Origin: Microcoleus sp. CAWBG506
GTDB lineage: Bacteria; Cyanobacteriota; Cyanobacteriia; Cyanobacteriales; Microcoleaceae
Reading direction: 5' to 3'
DNA: 64,000 nt
NCBI GenBank assembly: GCA_020883125.1
Contig: JAHREW010000026.1
Coordinates: 22,011 to 86,010, forward strand
The notes below the pieces were generated by a model, which made no database searches, was not told the DNA's origin, and worked only from the letters and a program-made list of their open reading frames with translations. Below, one piece after another: positions 18,691 to 25,030 of this stretch. The position numbers were made by a program, and so were the translations under genes. The number at the start of each line of letters is the position of its first letter. The first letter of the stretch is position 1.

Positions 18691-20067
18691 GTGGCAAATA
18701 CATTCAGATCTAAAATACTTGGTCCTTTGCTCTCCGAAGGCAGCCATCAAGACCTTTCGCTAGAGTCTACTCTCCGGGACTTGCCCCTGTATCAATTTCA
18801 GGTAAAGTCTAGCTGCTTGGGCGCTACTGTGGCCGAAATCTTTGAAAAACACCCCCTATTACCGGGAGTCGTTTTGGTAGAAGCAGGAGAATTTGTGGGC
18901 ATGATATCGCGCAGGCTGCTGCTGGAATACCTGCTCAAACCCCAAGGTACGGAGCTATTTTTGCGCCTACCACTAAAAACTCTCTACAGTTATGCTCGCG
19001 TCGAGATGTCTGCGATCAAGGAGAGTACAACCATCTTAACCGCAGCCCCGCAAGCTCTGCGTCGATCGCCAGAATTGCAATCAGATCCCATCGTCGTGCA
19101 AATCGACTCCCAATCCTATAGGCTGCTAGACTCCCAAACACTCAACATCGCCTACTGGCAAATACGTGGCATAGAAACTCAAGTGCGCTACGAAAGAGCC
19201 CAAGCGCAAATGATTCAAAGCGAAAAAATGGCTAGTTTGGGGCGTTTAGTCAACGGAGTAGCCCACGAAATTTTAGATCCAGTAGGCTTTATTTGGGGCA
19301 ATTTAACATACATAAGCGATTACAGCAAAAACTTGATCGAGTTGCTATCAGTTTATGATGCCCACTGTACGGAGCCTCCGCCAGAAATCGCCAGACTAAA
19401 AGAAGAGATAGACTATGACTTTTTGCAAAACGATTTCCTCAGCACAGTTGGCAGCATCAAAGCCGGAGCCGAACGTTTGAGCAAATTAGCCACCAGCTTG
19501 CAAAACTTCTGCCACATAGACGACGTGTATCCCAAACCCGCAGACTTGCACTCAAATATTGACAGCATTCTGTTGCTGCTAAAAAGCCGCTTAAGCAGCG
19601 AAATTCAAGTAATAAAAACCTACGGATACCTACCCCCCGTACCTTGTTATGTAGGAGAACTAAACCAAGTATTTATGAATATCTTGACTAACGCCATCAA
19701 GAGTTTAATTAACGAAGCTGTAGGTCAAGAATTAGCAAAAGAATTCAGAGGAAAGGCCTTGAAAAATTTAGAGCGCAAACCTCAAATTGAAATCATCACT
19801 CAAGTTTGCAGCCCCGAACCGCCCATCGACCAGGCTCGACCCCACCTTCGCTGGGTTTTAATCCGCATCAAAGATAACGGACCGGGAATGTCTGCGATGA
19901 AATACAAAAAAATCTTACATTCATTTTCAGCCGAAAAACGAGTCCTCAAAGAAACAAGTTTGGCAGTTAGCTATCAAATCATCACAGGCAAACATGGTGG
20001 CATCTTCAGAATGCAATCGGAGTTAGGAATAGGCACTGAATTTGAAATTTGGTTGCCATTGACATAA
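18691..20067 (+). CDS. Degenerate histidine-kinase paralogue (third copy)
   Basis: This 458-residue protein aligns along its length with the two other kinases: CBS-like region (HPLLPGVVLVEAGEFVGMISRRLLL), coil and HisKA. The acceptor H192 remains, but its motif is HEILDP instead of HEIRNP. In the HATPase the DNGPG box survives, while the F-box and the G2 glycine box are gone (ILHSFSAEKRVLKETSLAVSY where the active copies have FFTTKPxGKGTGxGL). ATP binding is therefore probably lost or weak. It could act as a regulator or phospho-acceptor partner of the neighbouring active kinase. The start is a GTG at 18691, since an in-frame TAA lies 15 bp upstream. Confidence 0.85.
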   Translation: MANTFRSKILGPLLSEGSHQDLSLESTLRDLPLYQFQVKSSCLGATVAEIFEKHPLLPGVVLVEAGEFVGMISRRLLLEYLLKPQGTELFLRLPLKTLYSYARVEMSAIKESTTILTAAPQALRRSPELQSDPIVVQIDSQSYRLLDSQTLNIAYWQIRGIETQVRYERAQAQMIQSEKMASLGRLVNGVAHEILDPVGFIWGNLTYISDYSKNLIELLSVYDAHCTEPPPEIARLKEEIDYDFLQNDFLSTVGSIKAGAERLSKLATSLQNFCHIDDVYPKPADLHSNIDSILLLLKSRLSSEIQVIKTYGYLPPVPCYVGELNQVFMNILTNAIKSLINEAVGQELAKEFRGKALKNLERKPQIEIITQVCSPEPPIDQARPHLRWVLIRIKDNGPGMSAMKYKKILHSFSAEKRVLKETSLAVSYQIITGKHGGIFRMQSELGIGTEFEIWLPLT

Positions 20068-20093
20068 ACAAGTCCGTTGTCCATTGTCCATTT

Positions 20094-20909
20094 TCAAAAA
20101 TGCCCGATGCCCTTGGGGGGGGTAGCCCGATCCCCCATGTCTAAATGAGTGCCACACATTTTGCAGAATCTAGCATTAGCATCATGTACCGACCAACCGC
20201 AACCTTGACAAACAGTATCTACTTGATTAGTAGTTTTAACTAATTGTTTAATCAAATCCCCCAACTGCCAAGGAATCAGGGCAATGCCCGTAACTATCAT
20301 CAAAATAGTCAAAAAGCGCCCCGCTTCCGAAATCGGAATCACATCACCAAATCCCACCGTTGTCATCGTCACCACGGAAAAATAAACCGCATCCAAAAAA
20401 GTGTCAAAACCTTCAGGATTTACCGGATGTTCGACTTGATAAATTAAACCCGAATAAACTAAAATTATTGCGGCCAAAGTAAAAATTATCCGGGAAAAAA
20501 TCGCACTATCTTCGCTAGTAATCCGAACCACGGAATTTCTCAATTCCAGAAAGCGGATGAGTCTAAGAATTCTAAACCAACGGAAAATACGGATAAAACT
20601 GACATTGACAAATCCCAATAAAAATGGTAGGATTGCGAGTAAATCGACGATGGAAAAAAAACTCCAAATAAATTTTAATTTATGGTCAGCGCACCACAGC
20701 CGTACTAAATACTCAACTACAAAAATAACTAACAATACTAGATCGAGAGTTTGCAATTTAAATCTCACAGGTTCCGCCAGGGGGTAAGTTTCGGCGATGA
20801 AGCTGGCGGAAGATAGGAGAATAAGTCCGGTAAGAGTTAAATTGACGGTTTTGCCAATTGGGGTTTCGATATCTTCGAGATAAAAGCCTATTTGCTTTCG
20901 AGTTAACAT
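20094..20909 (-). CDS. Voltage-gated-type potassium channel with C-terminal zinc ribbon
   Basis: A Kv-like six-helix ion channel. From the ATG at 20909 it is 271 residues: S1-S3 hydrophobic segments, an arginine-rich S4 (FIRIFRWFRILRLIRFLELR), a pore loop with the K+ filter TTVGFGD, and S6 (FLTILMIVTGIALIPWQLGDLI). The C-terminus carries CQGCGWSVHDANARFCKMCGTH, a CxxC...CxxC zinc-ribbon not usual in simple channels. The last dozen residues (GDRATPPKGIGHF) are encoded by a dispersed CCTTGGGGGGGGTAGCCC repeat. An ATG at 20930 is an alternative start; longer readings would overlap the divergent TerD-pentapeptide gene at 20956. Inner-membrane K+ conductance inferred. Confidence 0.9.
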   Translation of the reverse strand: MLTRKQIGFYLEDIETPIGKTVNLTLTGLILLSSASFIAETYPLAEPVRFKLQTLDLVLLVIFVVEYLVRLWCADHKLKFIWSFFSIVDLLAILPFLLGFVNVSFIRIFRWFRILRLIRFLELRNSVVRITSEDSAIFSRIIFTLAAIILVYSGLIYQVEHPVNPEGFDTFLDAVYFSVVTMTTVGFGDVIPISEAGRFLTILMIVTGIALIPWQLGDLIKQLVKTTNQVDTVCQGCGWSVHDANARFCKMCGTHLDMGDRATPPKGIGHF

Positions 20910-20955
20910 AGATGGAATAATTAATACCATTTGTGAGCTAAGGGAACGATCGCAT

Positions 20956-22980
20956 ATGAGCATCGAATTAACTAAGGGTGAAAGGTTCAATCTTTCTCAG
21001 GAAGTTCCTAATTTCAATAAATTGGCGATCGCCCTAGGTTGGCAAGTCAGCCAGACAGCACAAAACTGCGACATTGACGCATCAGTTTTTATGTTAGCAG
21101 CAGATGGTCGAATTCCCGATGAAAAGTATTTTGTATTTTACAACAATCTGACATCGCCGGACGGTGCGGTGCGACATTCAGGAGACAGCGCAACTGGACA
21201 AATTGAGGGAGATGATGAGACTGTTTATGTGGATTTGAGTAAAATCAATTCTGCGATTCAAGAAATTGTGTTTGTGGTGACGATTCACGAGGGACAGGAA
21301 AAGCATCAAAGTTTTAGTCAAGTTACAAATGCTTTTATCCGGCTTTACAATTCCGAGACTGGAAATGAATTGGTTCGGTATAATTTGAATCAGATATTTT
21401 CGGAAGAAACGGCTTTGGAATTTGGACGTTTGTATAGGAAGAATGACGAATGGAGGTTTCAGGCGGTGGGACAGGGATATAATGCTGGGCTGCAAAGTTT
21501 TGTGGATAAGTATTATGTTGAGAATGCGGTTACTCAGGGCGCGAATGCTGGTGGGAAGGTTGATGATGCTGAGGTTTTGAGGCAATTTAGCGATCGGGTG
21601 GATCGGTTATTGCGCGAAGAGGCGATCGAGGAGACACCGATTCCAGTATCTAGCGAAGCGGTAGAACCGCCGGCTGCTACTCCTGTAAATGCGGATACTG
21701 TGCCATCTGAGGAGGAAAAAATAGATAATTCTGCACTAGAAAATCTGGAACCAGCTATCAGTGCTGAGGAATTTTTGAAACGGTATAATCAGGGAGAACG
21801 AGATTTTACGGGAGTTAATCTAGCAGGAGTAAATCTGAGCGGAAAATCCCTGGGTGGTGTTAACCTCAGTAGCGCTAATCTCAGCGGTGCAGAACTCTCT
21901 AAAGCATACTTATTGGGCGCTAACCTGAGTGAGGCAAATTTATCTCATGCAAACCTTCACAAAGCCAATCTAGAATCATCAAACTTAGATAAAGCACAAT
22001 TACTCAATGCAAATTTAAGTGAAGTAAATCTATTGTATGCAAACCTAAGTGAAGCTAATTTAAGTGGACTAAATCTCAGCGATGTTAATTTGTCGCGGGG
22101 GATGAATCTCAGTAGGGCAAACCTCAGTAATGCAAACTTAACTGGGTTGAATTTGAGGCAATCACAATTGATGAATGCTGATTTGAGTAATGCAAACCTA
22201 AGTAATACTAACCTATTCGAGGCTAAGCTTGAAGGGGCAAACCTTGAAGGAGCAAAATTTGAACAAGCGCTGTGCAACGCACAGACTATTTTGCCCATAG
22301 GATTTGATCCTGTTAAAGCAGGTGCTTACTTAATCGTTGCTGATGCTTCACTTTCCAACGTAAACCTAGCTGGTGTTGACTTAAATTGTTTCAACCTGAG
22401 TGAAGCTAACTTGAGCGGTGCAAACTTAACCAAAGCCAATTTGGCGGCCGCAAAACTACTTCAGGCGAATCTGAGTGCAGCAAATTTGAGTGAAGCAAAT
22501 CTGAATGGTGCTGACCTAACTACAGCAAACCTAAGTGAAGCTAACTTGAGTAAAGCAAATCTGAATGGTGCGAAACTAGCTGTGGCAAACTTGAGTGGAG
22601 CCAACCTGAAACAGGCAAATTTAGAGTACGCTAACCTAGTTGCGGCAGACCTGAGCCACGCTAATTTGAAAGATACAAAATTAGGCCGTGCCAACTTCAG
22701 CGATGCTAATCTGACTGGCGTAAATCTGGTGGGAGTAGCGCTTGAATCAGTAGATTTGAGTAGGGCAAACTTGACTGAGGTTAATCTCTGCGGCTCAAGT
22801 TTAGTGTACGCAAATTTGAGTGGAGCAACACTTAGCTCGGCCGATTTGCGCGGTGTAGATTTGAATAATACAAACCTAGAAAAAGCCAATCTAAAGGGAG
22901 CTAACCTCAGTGGGGCGGCTAATCTGGAAACGGCAAAACTTGCAGGCGCAATTATGCCAGACGGGACAATTCACGAATGA
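20956..22980 (+). CDS. TerD domain fused to a long pentapeptide-repeat domain
   Basis: A 674-residue protein. Residues 1-190 are a canonical TerD domain (MSIELTKGERFNLSQ, CDIDASVFMLA, GDDETVYVDLSK, VGQGYNAGLQSFVDKYYVE). Residues 190-270 are an acidic, proline-containing linker. Residues about 275-665 hold some 70 tandem A(N/D)Lxx pentapeptides (NLSEANLSHANLHKANL...), which form a right-handed square beta-helix. A non-repeat insert (FEQALCNAQTILPIGFDPVKAGAYLIV) divides the helix into two blocks. TerD supplies calcium binding; pentapeptide helices usually mediate protein contacts or DNA mimicry. It is divergent from the K+ channel (46-bp gap), so their promoters overlap. ATG at 20956. Function unknown. 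Confidence 0.9.
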   Translation: MSIELTKGERFNLSQEVPNFNKLAIALGWQVSQTAQNCDIDASVFMLAADGRIPDEKYFVFYNNLTSPDGAVRHSGDSATGQIEGDDETVYVDLSKINSAIQEIVFVVTIHEGQEKHQSFSQVTNAFIRLYNSETGNELVRYNLNQIFSEETALEFGRLYRKNDEWRFQAVGQGYNAGLQSFVDKYYVENAVTQGANAGGKVDDAEVLRQFSDRVDRLLREEAIEETPIPVSSEAVEPPAATPVNADTVPSEEEKIDNSALENLEPAISAEEFLKRYNQGERDFTGVNLAGVNLSGKSLGGVNLSSANLSGAELSKAYLLGANLSEANLSHANLHKANLESSNLDKAQLLNANLSEVNLLYANLSEANLSGLNLSDVNLSRGMNLSRANLSNANLTGLNLRQSQLMNADLSNANLSNTNLFEAKLEGANLEGAKFEQALCNAQTILPIGFDPVKAGAYLIVADASLSNVNLAGVDLNCFNLSEANLSGANLTKANLAAAKLLQANLSAANLSEANLNGADLTTANLSEANLSKANLNGAKLAVANLSGANLKQANLEYANLVAADLSHANLKDTKLGRANFSDANLTGVNLVGVALESVDLSRANLTEVNLCGSSLVYANLSGATLSSADLRGVDLNNTNLEKANLKGANLSGAANLETAKLAGAIMPDGTIHE

Positions 22981-23126
22981 ATTCGATCGCCAATATTAAA
23001 GAGCAAGATGAACAATTTATTTGTGTCAATTTAACCGAAAGTCCGCCAGGGAATGAATTCCCTGGCGGACTCAGGGAAAAAGCGTTAAATTGGCACGAAG
23101 GGTGGGGTTTGCCCGCCCAAAAATAG
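22977..23126 (+). CDS. Possible 49-residue ORF overlapping the TerD-pentapeptide stop
   Basis: An ATG at 22977 overlaps the preceding TGA stop as ATGA, a layout seen in translationally coupled genes. It runs 49 codons to TAG 23124-23126 (MNSIANIKEQDEQFICVNL...). The middle is formed by the 30-bp palindrome at 23041-23070, which argues that the frame is open by chance. No domain is recognised. Confidence 0.2.
   Translation: MNSIANIKEQDEQFICVNLTESPPGNEFPGGLREKALNWHEGWGLPAQK
23041..23070. repeat. Near-perfect 30-bp palindrome
   Basis: The arms GTCCGCCAGGGAAT and ATTCCCTGGCGGAC (14 bp each) are separated by 2 bp. As RNA this is a very stable hairpin downstream of the TerD-pentapeptide gene. There is no U-run after it on the plus strand, so it may be a processing or stabilising hairpin, or a dispersed palindrome, rather than a classical terminator. 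Confidence 0.75.
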
Positions 23127-23165
23127 AGTAGGATTAGTCTTAACTATCTAATACATAGATTTTCG

Positions 23166-23687
23166 ATGAATGAATCTGACACGGAAATTATAGAATCTAC
23201 CCTGAGATGGATGACGGAGTTTGTCGAGTTACCCCATTCTGTTTTAGGCGATTTACCTGTTTGTCCCTTTACTAAAACAGCACGGTTGGCAAATCAAATT
23301 TTATTCAAAATAAAACCGTTTTCAGCTCTGACTGAGTTCGATCGCGATTCTGACATCATGCAATCAATTCATGAATTTTGTAATTCTGAATTTGAAATAA
23401 TGTTAGTAATTAATCCCGAAAAAACAGCAATTACTGCGCCAGAAATTCAAGAATTAATAAAAAAACTCAATTATCATATTTCAGAGCTGGGTTTGCTGGC
23501 TTTTCACACTCATCCCGAAGAAGATTTTAATATTTACGGGCTTCATACTAGGAGGATGCCCTATCCGGGATTCACTGTTCAAGTGAATTCTCAGCTTAAG
23601 CCAGCTTCTGATGCTTTGCTCAAAACTGAATATTATAAACATTGGACTGCTCAACAACTAACAGATTTCGGGATTCCGAGAACTTGA
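23166..23687 (+). CDS. Conserved hypothetical protein, distantly DUF1415-like
   Basis: The 173-residue soluble protein has no signal peptide. Motifs are WMTEFVELPHSVLGDLPVCPFTKTARLANQ (about 16-45), and late in the chain LLAFHTHPEEDFNIYGLHTRRMPYPGFTVQ. The order of a W-x-VCPF segment followed by a histidine-containing xxFHPxxxF and an RxPYP segment recalls DUF1415 proteins (LCPFA ... FHPxYxF ... RSPYP), but the match is by eye and only suggestive. It lies between the TerD-pentapeptide gene and ndhM, all on the plus strand, with gaps too large to assume an operon. Function unknown. Confidence 0.75.
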   Translation: MNESDTEIIESTLRWMTEFVELPHSVLGDLPVCPFTKTARLANQILFKIKPFSALTEFDRDSDIMQSIHEFCNSEFEIMLVINPEKTAITAPEIQELIKKLNYHISELGLLAFHTHPEEDFNIYGLHTRRMPYPGFTVQVNSQLKPASDALLKTEYYKHWTAQQLTDFGIPRT

Positions 23688-23812
23688 GGATGGAAAATCA
23701 GGACGGTGGCAATTCTTCCATCTAAAGTCTCACATCTGAAATCTAAAATCGATCGCGCCTCTGGCAGCCATTACAATAAGTTCAGCAAAAAATCTTTACA
23801 GATTCAGAACTT

Positions 23813-24157
23813 ATGCAGCTTAAGTCCACAACCCGCCATATTCGCATATATACCGCCATCCTGGAAGATAACGAACTTGTACCCAGCAACGATCTGTTGA
23901 CACTGGACATTGACCCAGACAACGAACTGAACTGGAATGATGAGTCGGTTAAACAGGTGTATGCCAAATTCGATCAACTTGTAGATTCCTATGAAGGCGA
24001 GGATTTGACGGAATACAACCTCCGTCGCATCGGCTCGGAATTGGAGCATTTGGTGCGATCGCTCTTACAGAAAGGCCAAATCAGCTATAACCTCAACAGC
24101 CGTGCTGTCAACTACAGCATGGGACTTCCCCGAGTGGATGCGAAAATTCACCTGTAA
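23813..24157 (+). CDS. ndhM: NAD(P)H-quinone oxidoreductase subunit M
   Basis: NdhM is a peripheral subunit of the cyanobacterial/chloroplast NDH-1 complex, needed for cyclic electron flow, respiration and CO2 uptake at the thylakoid membrane. The 114-residue product carries the conserved blocks LKSTTRHIRIYTA, LVPSNDLLTLDIDPDNELNW, GEDLTEYNLRRIGSELEH and the C-terminal SYNLNSRAVNYSMGLPRV. The length matches the cyanobacterial family. ATG at 23813. It stands alone, as is usual for ndhM. It is specific to oxygenic phototrophs, so it supports the cyanobacterial origin of the window. Confidence 0.95.
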   Translation: MQLKSTTRHIRIYTAILEDNELVPSNDLLTLDIDPDNELNWNDESVKQVYAKFDQLVDSYEGEDLTEYNLRRIGSELEHLVRSLLQKGQISYNLNSRAVNYSMGLPRVDAKIHL

Positions 24158-24243
24158 GGCTATCTAGACGGAGATCGCCACTAGATGGGGAGATGGGGAG
24201 ATGGGGAAAATGGGGAGATGGGGAGAAGGGGGAAAATCTGCTT

Positions 24244-24558
24244 TTATTCTTCTGGATCCTGGCTTCTGGCTTCTGGCTTCTCCTCGATCTCCTCAGCTTC
24301 AACTGAACCATTTAGCTGGCCCTTGCGCTGCAAAAACTGTTTCACCGCCACCTGGCGGTTGGCCATGAAGTTACCCCAAGCACCGGGAAATACGCGATCG
24401 AGGGTTTCCACCAGCGCCCAAACCTCAAGATTCATCACTTTGTAGTAATGACCGTGGGAATGCTTAATCCGAGTTAGCATTTCGTCAACTTCGACCGCGG
24501 CAGGAAGTTTTGGGTCGGGAAAATTTTCAGGAACAGGGCTCGATTCCTCTAGGGGCAT
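24244..24558 (-). CDS. Conserved cyanobacterial hypothetical protein
   Basis: The 104-residue soluble protein has a variable, proline/acidic N-terminus and a well-ordered core: VEVDEMLTRIKHSHGHYYKVMNLEVWALVETLDRVFPGAWGNFMANRQVAVKQFLQRK. The C-terminal tail (EAEEIEEKPEARSQDPEE) is low complexity. The core looks like a helical cyanobacterium-specific family, but I cannot name it or its function. It is convergent with ndhM; the space between them has a purine tract of GGGGAGAT units (about 24185-24232). ATG at 24558. Confidence 0.75.
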   Translation of the reverse strand: MPLEESSPVPENFPDPKLPAAVEVDEMLTRIKHSHGHYYKVMNLEVWALVETLDRVFPGAWGNFMANRQVAVKQFLQRKGQLNGSVEAEEIEEKPEARSQDPEE

Positions 24559-24738
24559 GGATAGGTACTCAACTGCTTGGAGAGGCTTGTAAAATTAAAC
24601 TTTAGTTGATTAATGACTCCATGTTATCAACAATCGCCAGAAAACCCGATCGACTAAAGTCCAAGTTTCAAACGTAGTTGCTGGATTTATTCAGCCTGGA
24701 TTTACCGATGGTGCCAAATGATGTTAACACAGTGTTTT

Positions 24739-24945
24739 GGCGTGGTAAAATACCACTTGTCAGTACAAGACATTAAAACCTACCCTCCGACTGAGGGAAA
24801 GTTAGGACCGAGGAGCCCAGTTGCAAGACTAGGAGAGCAAACCGCGATTTTTGGTAACAGGATTGCGCCCTGAAACCCTAGCAATAGGGATATTAAGGCA
24901 ACAAAGTCTTAAAATCCCCGCGTATGCGAGACCGGGGAGTGTAAA
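24739..24945 (+). ncRNA. Structured leader or small RNA upstream of the PP2C gene
   Basis: Several helices can be drawn by hand in this stretch. Stem A is CCTA+CCCTC (24779-24787) with GAGGG+TAGG (24793-24806). A three-way junction is closed by AAGACT (24825-24830) with AGTCTT (24905-24910); it contains CGCGAT/ATTGCG (24843-24848 with 24862-24867) and CCCTA-GCAA-TAGGG (24876-24889). A last hairpin is CCCCG (24916-24920) with CGGGG (24933-24937). It ends about 90 bp before the PP2C start. It could be a riboswitch-like leader or an independent RNA. I do not recognise an Rfam family; RNase P, tmRNA and tRNA do not fit. Confidence 0.4.
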
Positions 24946-25030
24946 ATAATCGCCACGTATTAACCCGTCGAGGTTCAAGCGCTAAAATAGTTCAGATCAG
25001 CACTGGGCCCAAAGGCGTCTAGGAACCCTT

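Noticed and set aside
22000-22900. Minus-strand frames opposite the pentapeptide repeats (21957-22298, 22461-22889)
   Set aside because: Open only because the pentapeptide codon periodicity avoids stops in that frame; shadows of the repeat.
24739-24945. Assignment of the leader RNA to 6S RNA, RNase P RNA, tmRNA or a cobalamin/c-di-AMP riboswitch
   Set aside because: None of the sequence signatures I know for these RNAs is present, so it is reported only as an unassigned structured RNA.
24958-24985. Possible tRNA T-arm (GTCGAGGTTCAAGCGC)
   Set aside because: No acceptor stem, anticodon arm or CCA-compatible end can be built around it.
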